Counted from the stretch's first letter, positions 8,631 through 17,884 are shown. The stretch: 64,000 nucleotides of DNA from Haloarcula salinisoli (GCF_019599405.1 NZ_RKLQ01000005.1:124001-188000); one strand, 5' to 3'. The notes: generated by a model from the letters alone, not told the origin. Made by a program: numbers and translations.

Positions 8631-9017
8631 CGCCGGATATCTAATGATGGGACTAACAAGTATTTTTTGGGTTTTGATATTCGATACCCGGAACGACGTG
8701 TTTTCTGATAGACGAGAGTAATCGTGTCACGGTTTCCTGCCCCAGTGAGGAACTTCGGGCCCGGTAGACTGCCTGATTGAATTGCTACCCTTCGTGTACA
8801 TACAAGAAATGTGCGGAAATTGGTCAATGAACAAGATTTTATTTGCCATCTTTGGATATATAACCAGACATTCTCACCGAATTTCTTCGATTTCGGTCTG
8901 CTGATTTTGCCAGATTATAACTCAACCCTTTTGCGACGTTACATACTGCACCCCATAGTCTCGACCACCCTACTCGCTCTTAATCAAAAACCAAAAATAG
9001 TAAACAGTTTGACCGCC
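8631..9017. other. AT-rich intergenic region
   Basis: No gene with convincing composition was found on either strand. Short frames here look like chance. The left end probably holds the promoter of the leftward membrane gene. Confidence 0.5.
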
Positions 9018-9659
9018 CTATGTCCAGGAAACGGTCACCGTTCCATATGATATATGACCGTCTGGGTAATTATCTGTATCATCGTCTGTAAATGCATCGG
9101 CTTCTGAAGATGAATAAAGCCTATCAGCGGTACCGGAAACGGTCACTGCAGTGGCGAACCTTAGAACGTCTCCATCGGATATGTCATCCGGTTCGACATA
9201 GAGCTCCGCCATTTCCCAGTCTTCGTAGGCGTCACTTCCACCATTTTTCTTGGAAGCCTGCACGTGCGTCTGGGAATCGTACCAATCAGATTTATCCGTA
9301 GTGAATTCTGGAGTGTCGTCATCTGCAACATAGGTCAGGAAAGTTATTTCACAAGTCCCAAGCCCAATCTGGTTGAGGAACCCTCTCCAAACAGGATCCA
9401 TCTCAAGTTTAAGTGTTTGATCTGGCTCTCCATCTATTTCCAATAGCCTTCCTATTTGGCATGTAGCTCCACCACTTTCTGAAACTTGGAAAGTACACGC
9501 AGCCTCGGCTTGTTTTTCGTAGAAGTCGTACTGGGCTTTTGTTTTCTGTACCGGGATGCCTTTACGTTCATAGCCACCAAATGTGGCGTTGTCATACCAT
9601 TCATACTCCTCTCCCGGTTCGATTTGATCTGGATTCGCTCGTGTGATATCTTGTCCCAT
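9018..9659 (-). CDS. Hypothetical protein, second gene of a two-gene unit
   Basis: 213 residues with no signal peptide (MGQDITRANPDQIEPGEEYEW), acidic and Thr/Ser/Asp-rich, probably all-beta. It starts two bases after the stop of the upstream Tat-exported gene, and GGAGG just before the start serves as ribosome site, so the pair form an operon. No family recognised. The gene is AT-richer than typical haloarchaeal DNA. Confidence 0.7.
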   Translation of the reverse strand: MGQDITRANPDQIEPGEEYEWYDNATFGGYERKGIPVQKTKAQYDFYEKQAEAACTFQVSESGGATCQIGRLLEIDGEPDQTLKLEMDPVWRGFLNQIGLGTCEITFLTYVADDDTPEFTTDKSDWYDSQTHVQASKKNGGSDAYEDWEMAELYVEPDDISDGDVLRFATAVTVSGTADRLYSSSEADAFTDDDTDNYPDGHISYGTVTVSWT

Positions 9660-9661
9660 TG

Positions 9662-10516
9662 TTAGTTACCTCCAACGTGCATTTCGTTGTTAATACGCTT
9701 CTCAATCTCAACGAACAAATCTGAACGGTTTTGTTGGACAATATACTTTTTACCGTCCCAATCGGTTAATTGTACATTATTTCCTGCCTCTCTATGTTCA
9801 ACCGTTACTGTCTCTCCATTTGCCATCTTAAACTCAAGATTATCTTCGGAAGGAGTGATACTCTCTATCCTACCGTTCTTTTCAACTTTTTGCTTCAATT
9901 TGTCATTCAGAGTTTGGTTTGACCCCTTCGCAGAAATCCCCGGCGGCAAAGTTACATTCTTCGCGGCTAATTTTAGCGAGGATTCTTCAGTACCTTCGAT
10001 AGTCGTTGAGACAGTTCCGGATTCAAACTCCCGATCTTTAGTTCCACAATGGGTTCTAAGGAATCCATTGTATAGTACGACATTATGCTCCCCACTGTTC
10101 TTCCATTCTATCGCTATACGGCAACTTCCCTCGGGGACACCTACTATTTGTGTAGAAGACAGTACTTCAGAATCATCCGATGACTCCTTTTCAATCAACA
10201 GCTCTCTGTTTTTCAGGTCTGCTGTAGCGATATAGGACTTGTCATCTGACTCTCCATAATGGATATTGATGACGTCCGTATCGTCAATCTGGAAAAACGC
10301 TTCTATCGTCTCGCCTTGACTCATGGTTGTGTCAAGGTCTTCTGAACTCTGATTTTCTCCGGTAATTGAATCAAAAACCACTTCTACATTGTTTTTAGAG
10401 CTCGACACGTTCCCTGAGCTACCACTGACTGTTCCAGTGAGGCTACCTGCAGCAATTAGCCCAGAGAGGCCTAGTGTAAATTCTCTCCTTTGAATCAGGT
10501 TATTATCGCGTGACAT
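9662..10516 (-). CDS. Tat-exported hypothetical protein
   Basis: 284 residues from ATG 10516. The N-terminus carries a twin-arginine signal (RREFTLGLSGLIAAGSLTG) without a lipobox cysteine. The rest is Ser/Asp/Glu-rich and mostly beta, with no catalytic motif that I can name. A secreted substrate- or surface-binding role is possible but unsupported. It precedes and is co-transcribed with the 9018-9659 gene. Confidence 0.7.
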   Translation of the reverse strand: MSRDNNLIQRREFTLGLSGLIAAGSLTGTVSGSSGNVSSSKNNVEVVFDSITGENQSSEDLDTTMSQGETIEAFFQIDDTDVINIHYGESDDKSYIATADLKNRELLIEKESSDDSEVLSSTQIVGVPEGSCRIAIEWKNSGEHNVVLYNGFLRTHCGTKDREFESGTVSTTIEGTEESSLKLAAKNVTLPPGISAKGSNQTLNDKLKQKVEKNGRIESITPSEDNLEFKMANGETVTVEHREAGNNVQLTDWDGKKYIVQQNRSDLFVEIEKRINNEMHVGGN

Positions 10517-11006
10517 CAATTGTAGATAATAGTCGATAGAAATAAGTTTTATTGTTTGGATAAATTATTTATATGTATTTCTAGTTGATAAATAAGGCAT
10601 TCAGAATTCTGATTTTCACGTGTGATTCATCGCTATACACAGTAGCAATCGTCAGACAAATTGCTAGGTGCGCGAATTTTACAGTTTGAGATGCTCTTCA
10701 TCAAATCTTTCACCAGAGATATTAAGATTAGAAGCGCGCGGCCGCGTCTGGCGATTATACTTATAAGTATAGCGTCGAACGAATCCACTCTTGCCGAAGT
10801 TTTTCCGCCATATTTTACGGACCAACCGCTATCGAGTCAAATATATAGTAATTGCTCTTTGTGTTAACTCCATTCAATACGCTCCCAAATAGTTCGTCCC
10901 AAGTATGATTACTAGTTTTCTATCATATTAGAGGATAAAAATTTGGACTTCGTCATTATAGTAATTAAGCATAAAGAGGATACCGGTGGCCTTAGTAATT
11001 GGCTAC
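10517..11006. other. AT-rich intergenic region
   Basis: 490 bases, strongly AT-rich apart from a short GC-rich patch near 10735. No gene was found. It should contain the promoters of the divergent genes on each side. Confidence 0.5.
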
Positions 11007-11186
11007 ATGACACGTGATACAGTCATTTCATGGAAGATGTTCGTACTTTTTCTCCTATTTCCTCCGCTAGCACTTCTTGCGATTGTTTTCTTTCCAATCA
11101 CGCTCATTGTTCTTTTTTGGCTCTATCAGCGGGGAAAGAGACAGGTAATAGAAGAGCAATTCGATGAGAAAAGACAAACTGAGTGA
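11007..11186 (+). CDS. Small membrane protein
   Basis: 59 residues from ATG 11007; a GTG at 10986 would add seven. Two adjacent hydrophobic helices (MFVLFLLFPPLALLAIVFF and ITLIVLFWLY) are followed by a charged tail RGKRQVIEEQFDEKR. Function unknown. AT-rich like its left neighbours. Confidence 0.55.
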   Translation: MTRDTVISWKMFVLFLLFPPLALLAIVFFPITLIVLFWLYQRGKRQVIEEQFDEKRQTE

Positions 11187-11387
11187 GAAGACAGATTAAT
11201 CATCTGAAGAGGCAATCTCCCTCAGAAATTCCAGGGTTACAGGTACATAGAGAAAGCAGCACAGGAATCCAGACCCAATCCCCCAAACTCTCAAACAATT
11301 TCGCGCCCACAACTCAGACCCCAGAATCAACACTAGCCGCCCGACAAGCCCATTTGTACCGTCAGTCGCGTTCCATCAACGAACCGC

Positions 11388-11575
11388 ATGGATGTTCTAG
11401 ATGACCTGTCCGGGTTCGATTTCGAGGAGCTGATAGAAGACATCTTCCGGAACCTCGGCTATGACAACATCCGACAAGCCGGGAAGTCAGCCGACGAAGG
11501 CCGGGATATCTTCATGGAAGAGGTCGTCGACAGGACACGCCGAGCCATCGTCGAGTGCAAGCACACTGACACCGG
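11388..11575 (+). pseudogene. 5' fragment of an Mrr-like restriction endonuclease
   Basis: The frame begins MDVLDDLSGFDFEELIEDIF and continues GYDNIRQAGKSADEGRDIFM, then IVECKHTDT. These are the N-terminal helices and first half of the PD-(D/E)XK core (D...ECK) of Mrr-type nucleases. At about 11575 similarity ends abruptly and the sequence becomes the antisense of a methyltransferase middle segment, so the rest of the nuclease has been deleted. Confidence 0.75.
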
Positions 11576-11952
11576 CGGGCGGCCGTCGCGAGTTGCCATG
11601 ATGAACAGACGCTCTCGGGAGGTTGGGTCGCCGTAGTCGGCGGCGTTTAACACCTCCCAGTCGATGCTGTAGCCCAGCGAATGGAGGCTGTTGATCACTG
11701 GTCGAAGGTCTCGCCGTTCCGCGTCGGCTGGCCATCGTCGTCGATAGGTCCCCACGACCGAAATTCTGTGACGTTTTCGACGAGGACGTGTTCTGGGCGG
11801 AGCTTCTGGACCCAGGTGAGGAAGTCCCACGCGGGCATCCGTTTCTGTTCGTCGACGGGCTTCCCACCTCGGGCGGTCGACCAGTGGGTTGCGTAACTGT
11901 TACAAAATTCAATATTTATAAGTATTTGCCAGTAAAAAATAGTAACATCAGA

Positions 11953-12564
11953 ATGCCACGGTCGTTCTCGGTTGGCGAGTTCGCCGATGAACTCGGTGTT
12001 CACGCCCAGACCGTGAAACGCTGGTTTCGTAACGACGACCTCGATTACACTCGCACACCAGGCGGTGAACGGCGGATTCCACATCGGGAACTCCGCCGAC
12101 TTGCAGGCGACACTCGTTCAACAGACCGTGTTGCCCTCTACGGTCGCGTCTCAAGCCACGGCCAGAAAGACAATGGCGACCTCGACCGGCAACTCGACCG
12201 ACTCACGGACTACGCTCACGACCACGGTTGGAGCGTCGAACACACCTACACCGACGTTGGCAGTGGCCTCAACGAAGACCGACGCGGCCTCAACTCCCTC
12301 CTCGATGACGTGCCAGACGCCGACTACGGCCGAGTTCTCGTCACCTACGAAGATAGGCTCACTCGCTTTGACTTCTCGTATCTTGAACGGTATTTCGACT
12401 GCTACGGTATCACCATCACCGTCATCGAAGACGAGACAGACAAATCAGCACAGGAAGACCTCGTTGATGACCTCATCAAGCTCGTCGCCAGCTTCAGCCG
12501 GAAACTCTACGGTATGCGCTCCTCGAAAAACAACAGGTCGTCAACGCCGTCGAGTCTGAGGTGA
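11953..12564 (+). CDS. tnpA: IS607-type serine recombinase TnpA
   Basis: 203 residues. Residues 1-55 form a MerR-like helix-turn-helix (FSVGEFADELGVHAQTVKRW). A resolvase-type catalytic domain follows, with YGRVSSHGQKDNGDLDRQLD containing the nucleophilic Ser, then VTYEDRLTRF and a C-terminal helix. The order DNA-binding domain then catalytic domain is characteristic of IS607 TnpA, which cuts and rejoins DNA at GG sites. The ATG at 11953 follows an AT-rich promoter-like stretch. It ends six bases before tnpB. Confidence 0.92.
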   Translation: MPRSFSVGEFADELGVHAQTVKRWFRNDDLDYTRTPGGERRIPHRELRRLAGDTRSTDRVALYGRVSSHGQKDNGDLDRQLDRLTDYAHDHGWSVEHTYTDVGSGLNEDRRGLNSLLDDVPDADYGRVLVTYEDRLTRFDFSYLERYFDCYGITITVIEDETDKSAQEDLVDDLIKLVASFSRKLYGMRSSKNNRSSTPSSLR

Positions 12565-12570
12565 AACCCG

Positions 12571-14292
12571 ATGAGTGACCACCTCTCGCTTCCAATCCGC
12601 TTGCCAGACGACGACGCCGACCGATTCGACCGACTGGCGACACTCACGCAACGAGTCGCCAATTATGTCCTCAAAGACCACTGGACGCCAACCCATCTCA
12701 ACGGGATTGCTGACGCATCCCATCAAGCGTGGAAATACTTCGATGAACACGACCCGTTCGAAGAACTCGACCTGTATCTCCCCTCGCGGTTTCGACGGTG
12801 CATCTTGCAGAAAGTCGGTGAAACGCTCCGCAGTCACGCCGACCGCCAAGACGCCTTTCAGTCCATCCAGAGCCTGTTGCCCGACCACAAAATCCGACGC
12901 ATTCACCGCCGACACATCAAAGATCAGCTCTGGGACGACGGTGACTACCTCTCGTCAGGCTACGTGGACATCCTCATCGACCAACTCAACAGCTACTACG
13001 ACCGTCACGGCACGTATCCAGACACGTATCTTGGGATGCAAGACTGTCCCGAGTACGATAGCGGCGTCTTGCCGTTCTCTGCGGATGATGGGCCAACCAG
13101 TGGGCAAGCTGTCAAATATCAGTACGACAGCGACAACGAGACACTGACCATTCGCCTCAAAACACCGGACACACTATCGCCGGAGACACGAGGTGACTGG
13201 TCGTGGACGGAGTACGAGCGCGGCGGCTACGAAGCGTTTCATGACCTCCTCGCTCAGGGCGACCTGTCGGCTCCCGAGTTCCAGTCCTCCCGTCGCAAAA
13301 CCGGTGACGCCTACTACGAACTCTCCTTCCCTGTCGAAGTCGAACAGACTGGAGCACGCGACGACATTGACTGCGTACTGGCACTCGACGCCGGGATGCG
13401 TAAAGACATGACTGGCGTGGTGGTCACTGACGGCGGCGAGCAACTATCCACGCCACATTTCATCCAGTTCACCGACCGTGACGGGATGCGACGACTTCAC
13501 CGCGAACGAACCCGACTCAACGACCGCCTTGCCGCGTTGGGCCGTGATGGTCGCTCGCATACTGACGAGTTCGCGCACATCCAGAGCGAGTACGAGCGGG
13601 TAAACAGCAAACTCCAGCACAAGCGTGAGCAACTGACACACGACGTAGCCAACCAAGTCCTCGCACTTGCACTCGCCTACGACGTGGACACGATTGTTCA
13701 CGAGGACTTGCGGTCGCTCTCCCCGCCGCGAGACGAAGGCGCGTTGTCGTGGGAGCTGTCGTCGTGGGCACGACGGGACATCATCGAGAACATCGAATAC
13801 CGAGCGGAGAGTGTTGGTGTCGCTGTCGAGCGAGTGTATCCGCAGGGAACGAGCCGGTCGTGCCCGCGTTGTGGCGCGACTGGCCACACTTGCAAGTCGC
13901 CCGACCACCACGGGGAACTGTGGTGGGGCGGACACTTCCGGTGTGACAATACCCGGTGTGACTTCGAGGGCGACCGCGACTATATCGGGGCACTGAACGT
14001 GGCTCGCGTGTTCTTCAGCGACGGCGATACGCTAGACCACGGTTTCACGTCCTCCTACATGGGGGATTCCGAAACCGTGCTAGCTCGCCGTTCCGCTGGC
14101 ACGCGGCTCACGTTCGGGTCTGGCATCGTCGCCTACAACCCCGAACAGGCAGCGGCGACCGCTGGTGGTGGGTCGGCTGTCATAGCGCCTGCCGTCGCCC
14201 TGCCCGAGTCGAACGCAGATGGTAGCGATGGACGTGGCCCAGTCGTCCAGCAGTGTACCCAATTCTTACGGTGTACTACTGAAAACTACTGA
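12571..14292 (+). CDS. tnpB: TnpB RNA-guided nuclease, long C-terminal extension
   Basis: 573 residues. TnpB proteins are RNA-guided DNA nucleases, ancestors of Cas12, that help the element persist. The RuvC-like residues are visible: Asp273 in LALDAG, Glu378 in VHEDLRSL and Asp470 in GDRDYIGALN. A zinc ribbon lies between the last two (CPRCG at 431-435, RCDNTRCDF near 460), so the nuclease looks intact. About 100 residues follow Asp470, longer than usual and rich in Ala, Gly and Ser. The stop codon is only 11 bases from the inferred right end, so this tail probably overlaps the guide (omega/re) RNA region. Confidence 0.92.
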   Translation: MSDHLSLPIRLPDDDADRFDRLATLTQRVANYVLKDHWTPTHLNGIADASHQAWKYFDEHDPFEELDLYLPSRFRRCILQKVGETLRSHADRQDAFQSIQSLLPDHKIRRIHRRHIKDQLWDDGDYLSSGYVDILIDQLNSYYDRHGTYPDTYLGMQDCPEYDSGVLPFSADDGPTSGQAVKYQYDSDNETLTIRLKTPDTLSPETRGDWSWTEYERGGYEAFHDLLAQGDLSAPEFQSSRRKTGDAYYELSFPVEVEQTGARDDIDCVLALDAGMRKDMTGVVVTDGGEQLSTPHFIQFTDRDGMRRLHRERTRLNDRLAALGRDGRSHTDEFAHIQSEYERVNSKLQHKREQLTHDVANQVLALALAYDVDTIVHEDLRSLSPPRDEGALSWELSSWARRDIIENIEYRAESVGVAVERVYPQGTSRSCPRCGATGHTCKSPDHHGELWWGGHFRCDNTRCDFEGDRDYIGALNVARVFFSDGDTLDHGFTSSYMGDSETVLARRSAGTRLTFGSGIVAYNPEQAAATAGGGSAVIAPAVALPESNADGSDGRGPVVQQCTQFLRCTTENY

Positions 14293-14657
14293 AAATTGGA
14301 ACGGTACACTCGATACCGCCGGAGAGAATAGTCACCGTCGGGTCGCACTCGTCGAACACCTCGCGCGGGTTGACGTTCTGGATATCGTCGTGGAAGTGCC
14401 GGGCCCACGGGTGGTTCGCCGCGTGGGTCTCGATGGCTCGCTCCCAGTGGTTGACGCCCACCAGATCGATGGTCTCCTCCAGGACTGCACGTGTTGGCTG
14501 TGGGATAGTCATCGCGACGTCTTTCAACGCCTCAACCAGCCCCCACGAGAGGCCACCGGCGCCACAAAAGAGGTCCACTGCGCGAATGGTACGATTCGAC
14601 TCCTCGGGGTGTGGATCACTCGACATGGGTGTCTGTCGGGACGTACTCTCTGGCACG

Positions 14658-14685
14658 TCCCCGCACCTACCAGGGGAGCAAAAAA
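14658..14685 (-). promoter_or_regulatory. Hairpin leader of the methyltransferase gene
   Basis: Read leftward: T-run, arm TCCCC, loop TGGTAGGTGC, arm GGGGA, then 33 bases to ATG 14625. The sequence between hairpin and ATG closely matches that before the ArdC-like gene at 37828. Confidence 0.65.
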
Positions 14686-14802
14686 CGGCTCTAATAAACT
14701 ACTCAGTCGGTGATAGGAGTCTATAGCCGTGCTGAATACAGAGGTATAGGCAGCAGACGACTTTTCAGCTCGTACCGGCAATCAGCAGACGACTAATCTG
14801 AA

Positions 14803-15144
14803 TCACCAATTGTAGAGTTTGTCTTCTTCAGGGGGAAACTCCAACAATTCGATACCATATGGATATGGCTCTGAGATGATGGTTTCTGGTTCACGAATAT
14901 GTCTCGATTCGAAGCCTGGAGGAGCTAATGATCCAATATATGCGCCTTCTGGATACTGTTCGAGAGGGTGTTTGTCAAGAATCTGTTTTATTCGATCCGC
15001 TGCGTCCTCGGGGAGTTCGTTCACATCTTCGTAGGCAACGATGTCAGTCCCGTCCATACTACCTGCGCGGAGGTGGACACGTGGTCGCACATCTTTAGAG
15101 TCTGTTCGAATAAATTCCACACGAACATTTGTCAGTGCCTGCAC
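14803..15144 (-). CDS. Hypothetical protein
   Basis: 113 residues from a GTG at 15144 (MQALTNVRVEFIRTDSKDV). It is acidic and soluble, with a central segment DAADRIKQILDKHPLEQYPEG and a Pro-rich end. No family recognised and no catalytic signature. It lies between the methyltransferase start and the next leftward gene, all on the same strand. Confidence 0.6.
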   Translation of the reverse strand: MQALTNVRVEFIRTDSKDVRPRVHLRAGSMDGTDIVAYEDVNELPEDAADRIKQILDKHPLEQYPEGAYIGSLAPPGFESRHIREPETIISEPYPYGIELLEFPPEEDKLYNW

Positions 15145-15269
15145 ATAGTAGTTTGTAGGTCAATACTCCTTGATTGGCTATTGCAATATATACACCCTGT
15201 ATTCAACACGCCATTTGTGTCAGATATTAAAATATTCCACAGTTCCAGAAATTTCGATACTGGCGTAAC

Positions 15270-15872
15270 TTACCCGTCTTCGCTACCCTCGAGATTGTCC
15301 CTGATGTACTTGTGGAACGTCTCAGTAGAGTGGTCAAGGTCGTACTCGTCGACGAGATCGAGCGCAGCGAGTGCGACGCCGGCGTTTGCGAATCGGGATG
15401 TCAGCAGTTGCTGAAGATTTGAGACGGCCTGGTACGCTCGGTCCTCGTCGTCCCGGTCATCGCGAACGAGGAACGCCATCATCAGGCGCTTCCACTCCGA
15501 CGCAGGCGCTTCGATAGCGAGATCCCACTTTGGGGCTTCCGTCGGACAGGACGACTGGCGCTCGTACACCGCCGCACTGTCAAGGTCACCCAAGAGCCGG
15601 TCGACGAAAGCGCCGCGCTCGATCGTGGGATAGTGCGTCCGGAACGTTGGGTTGACCAGACCCTCCCACTCGCTCTCCGACCCCAGCGTCGTCGTGAACG
15701 ACAGCTGGACAGGCGTCGTTTCGATACAGGACATACTGGTCCCGACCTGCTGGCGCCGCTCTGCGACGCCCTCAGCCGTCACTGTTAGCGTCGGGAAGTC
15801 GGGACTCGTGGATTCGGACTTAGTTGCCTCGCGATGCGTGCTGTCGTCGCGGGAAGATGCATCTGTACTCAT
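15270..15872 (-). CDS. Hypothetical plasmid protein
   Basis: 200 residues from ATG 15872 (MSTDASSRDDSTHREATK). The N-terminal 40 residues are disordered. A beta-rich domain follows, then a helical C-terminus with WKRLMMAFLVRDDRDDEDRAY. The frame is open upstream, but the hairpin leader at 15896-15924 marks the promoter region and supports the internal ATG. Family and role unknown. Confidence 0.7.
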   Translation of the reverse strand: MSTDASSRDDSTHREATKSESTSPDFPTLTVTAEGVAERRQQVGTSMSCIETTPVQLSFTTTLGSESEWEGLVNPTFRTHYPTIERGAFVDRLLGDLDSAAVYERQSSCPTEAPKWDLAIEAPASEWKRLMMAFLVRDDRDDEDRAYQAVSNLQQLLTSRFANAGVALAALDLVDEYDLDHSTETFHKYIRDNLEGSEDG

Positions 15873-15895
15873 GGTTGCCTGGGACAGCGCCTGCT

Positions 15896-15924
15896 GCCCC
15901 GCACCCGCCTGGGGCCCAGAAAAT
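15896..15924 (-). promoter_or_regulatory. Hairpin leader upstream of 15872
   Basis: Leftward: TTTTCTG, arm GCCCC, loop AGGCGGGTGC, arm GGGGC, 24 bases before the ATG. This is the clearest match to the consensus loop. Confidence 0.75.
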
Positions 15925-15940
15925 GGCCGCTGTGTCTCGC

Positions 15941-16165
15941 TCAACAGCGACTGATCCACGCCGGCGCACAATCGTGGGTCTCACCATATATCGACCCCTC
16001 TGAATACTGGTCGTCGTCGGCCTCGACGCTGACGATGACTTCACCGCCACGTGCGGAGATGTCGGTCACTGTCCCAACCACGGTATCAAGCGGCCCCTGG
16101 CCGTCGCGCCAGTCTACCTCGACGTGGTCGCCGCGGTCGAACTCGTAGTCGTCGAATGTTGGCAT
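15941..16165 (-). CDS. Small acidic beta-barrel-like protein
   Basis: 74 residues from ATG 16165: MPTFDDYEFDRGDHVEVDW, then GTVTDISARGGEVIVSVEAD. The pattern of short beta strands around Gly and Val resembles an SH3- or KOW-like barrel, but no family can be named with confidence. The longer open frame upstream runs through an inverted-repeat operator and the tail of a gene remnant, so I reject it as N-terminus. Confidence 0.65.
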   Translation of the reverse strand: MPTFDDYEFDRGDHVEVDWRDGQGPLDTVVGTVTDISARGGEVIVSVEADDDQYSEGSIYGETHDCAPAWISRC

Positions 16166-16200
16166 CAATTGGTGCCTCCAGTCGTCAGCGGCGACAGAAA

Positions 16201-16242
16201 TTAACCAACGTGTAGACTGTTTCGGCCTCAGCTGTTGGTTAA
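16201..16242. promoter_or_regulatory. Paired TTAACCAAC inverted boxes
   Basis: TTAACCAAC at 16201-16209 and its inverse at 16234-16242. It lies 36 bases upstream of the gene starting at 16165. It is followed by about 90 bases similar to the 3' end of the 17885-18832 gene, including a short remnant PVSTSLVEQTVRD that matches PVSSLIEPVIRD. Confidence 0.65.
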
Positions 16243-16520
16243 AGATTCCGAACCAAACACCGCAGATCAGTTCAGCAAGTAGGTCCGGCTCAATCCCGAA
16301 CAGTCTGCTCCACGAGACTGGTCGATACAGGTCACGCACCTACCCCCTCCAGCGATTACTCTTCAGAAGTTTATCAGAAACACCGTGCAAGATACAGAGG
16401 GTATATTTTTGAGTAGTTGTCCGTGCCGAATCGGATCTTCGAGTCTTCCAAGATTCTACAGGCTGAGCAGGCCCAGTGCCTCGGGGCTTCCCCGAGGCGG
16501 TCACTGTGGCTTAGACGCGC

Positions 16521-17444
16521 TCAGGGGAGATGCTCGCATGCAATCCCGTCACCGTCGCCATCGAGACCATGCGCTCCACCAGAAGCTTCGTGGACACCTT
16601 GAGCGGCCGCCTGTGAGAAAAAGTCATCACAATTATAGTCACCACCAGTACCGGTGTTCGCCCGATCAGCCTGCACAGCCTCTTGTTTCCACTGTGGGGT
16701 GGTAATAGACGTGTCCTCACGCAGTTCAATCGTTAATGAGAATTGTGCTGCATTCCCGTCAACTGTGGTGTTGATCGTGAGATGCTTGATAAGACCATCG
16801 TCACGAACAACGATTTCCCCTGTGGTGTCGGTGGTCTGATTAGAAACAGAATACACGTGGAATGCATGATCATCGTTCCGCCGTGTCTCAACGTATTCTG
16901 GAGTTGTGTCAGTGAAGAAGTTATCATATAATGTAGGTTTGACAATTCGGAAGAACGAGGTATGATGGAACTCAGCGAACCCGTACTCGCTAAACTCACG
17001 ATCAACGAAGTAATACGGCTGACGCTCGGTACCATCATGATTTACGCCGCCGTTTCGGACGTAACTGACTGTGCCCTCAGTGTACCATGTCTGGTTGGTG
17101 CTATCCCCGCTATCAAACGTATTGTTCTGGTGTAGGATTCGTTTTTTATCGGTGAGGTTACTTCGAACGGCTGAGTTTTCTTGGACCCACGAGTACTTGT
17201 CCGGGTCACGGATGTAGTAGTCGCCCGTGTAGCTTGCGTGAGCGATGTAGTCGTTGTGCCGGATAAGGTCCCAGTGATCGCCGAACAGGGCCGATACGTT
17301 CGTGATTTCTTGATCGCTCGTCCCGTTAGGAAACGCCACAGGCTCTTGATCGTGTTGCCCAGTTTCATTAGGAATAAATCCTGAACATCCAGCGAAAGTA
17401 AACAGGATAATAACGGGGAGAGTTACGATAAGCGTACGATTCAT
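16521..17444 (-). CDS. Lipoprotein with C-terminal Excalibur calcium-binding domain
   Basis: 307 residues. The signal peptide ends with a lipobox at Cys20 (LFTFAGC). The long middle region is a secreted domain without a name that I know, rich in Asn, Thr and aromatic residues. The last 40 residues are an Excalibur domain: NCDDF, then HGLDGDGDGIACE, a calcium-binding loop found in extracellular proteins. It probably sits on the outer face of the membrane. Composition is slightly AT-richer than its neighbours. Confidence 0.8.
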   Translation of the reverse strand: MNRTLIVTLPVIILFTFAGCSGFIPNETGQHDQEPVAFPNGTSDQEITNVSALFGDHWDLIRHNDYIAHASYTGDYYIRDPDKYSWVQENSAVRSNLTDKKRILHQNNTFDSGDSTNQTWYTEGTVSYVRNGGVNHDGTERQPYYFVDREFSEYGFAEFHHTSFFRIVKPTLYDNFFTDTTPEYVETRRNDDHAFHVYSVSNQTTDTTGEIVVRDDGLIKHLTINTTVDGNAAQFSLTIELREDTSITTPQWKQEAVQADRANTGTGGDYNCDDFFSQAAAQGVHEASGGAHGLDGDGDGIACEHLP

Positions 17445-17884
17445 AGCATATAGCTATTAACTACAAACATCAAAGTGCCGAGTATGATTGAGTACGATTG
17501 GCGCCAGCGTCAATGAAGTGTTTATGACGGTCAAGCGTAGGGGGACGCCCTACTTCCCGCAGTATCCGGATCGCTACCACACGGATTTATTCGTCTGAAT
17601 CATCACATATCTCCATCTACTTGACCGATCTGTGGATCGATTTGCATTGCGAGATACGCGCTGTGCATCTTGCACAGCTATCATAATATTTCTCTGAACT
17701 GGTAGAAACTCCGATGGTCAATTCGCACACTCTCTCTAGCGTCTAATTCACTAAATTCTGGCCGTAAACAATACCTTGTGAATGGTGTTATAACGCCCTC
17801 GTAATTAACCAGCATTTAGACTCCATCTATTGGTTAAATATTCCGAACGACACATCGCAGACCAGTTCAGTACGAAGAGTCGGC
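17445..17884. other. Intergenic region with operator-like repeat
   Basis: No gene found. It contains the promoter side of the Excalibur lipoprotein gene and, at 17805-17837, a pair of TTAACC/GGTTAA boxes. Confidence 0.5.
17805..17837. promoter_or_regulatory. Paired TTAACCAGC/TTGGTTAA boxes
   Basis: A shorter, imperfect relative of the 16201-16242 element, at the 3' side of the 17885-18832 gene. Similarity between the two loci continues into the gene's 3' end. Confidence 0.5.

Larger units (their letters stand above)
11888..14303 (+). mobile_element. IS607-family insertion sequence (serine recombinase + TnpB)
   Basis: The element carries a MerR-headed serine recombinase and a TnpB, the gene pair that defines IS607. 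Boundaries are inferred from the interrupted methyltransferase: flanks join at GG (11887-11888 and 14303-14304), and IS607 elements are known to insert at GG without target duplication. Size is about 2.4 kb. No terminal inverted repeats were seen, as expected. Confidence 0.85.
11570..14625 (-). pseudogene. Cytosine-5 DNA methyltransferase broken by IS607, a frameshift and truncation
   Basis: The 5' part (14625 to 14304) has MSSDPHPEESNRT and motif I AVDLFCGAGGLSWGL, and stops at the catalytic-loop region GGIECT. After the IS607 element the frame resumes at about 11887 with HWSTARGGKPVDEQKR and LVENVTEFRSWGP. Joining the two sides at a GG dinucleotide gives GGIECTHWSTARGG without a gap. Near 11693 one base is missing (FDQ then frame change to INSLHSLGYSIDWEVLNAADYG), and the gene ends at about 11575 next to the Mrr fragment. 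The target-recognition part and motifs IX-X are absent; a matching 3' end is at 6397-6650. The gene keeps the hairpin leader seen on many genes to the right. Confidence 0.85.
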
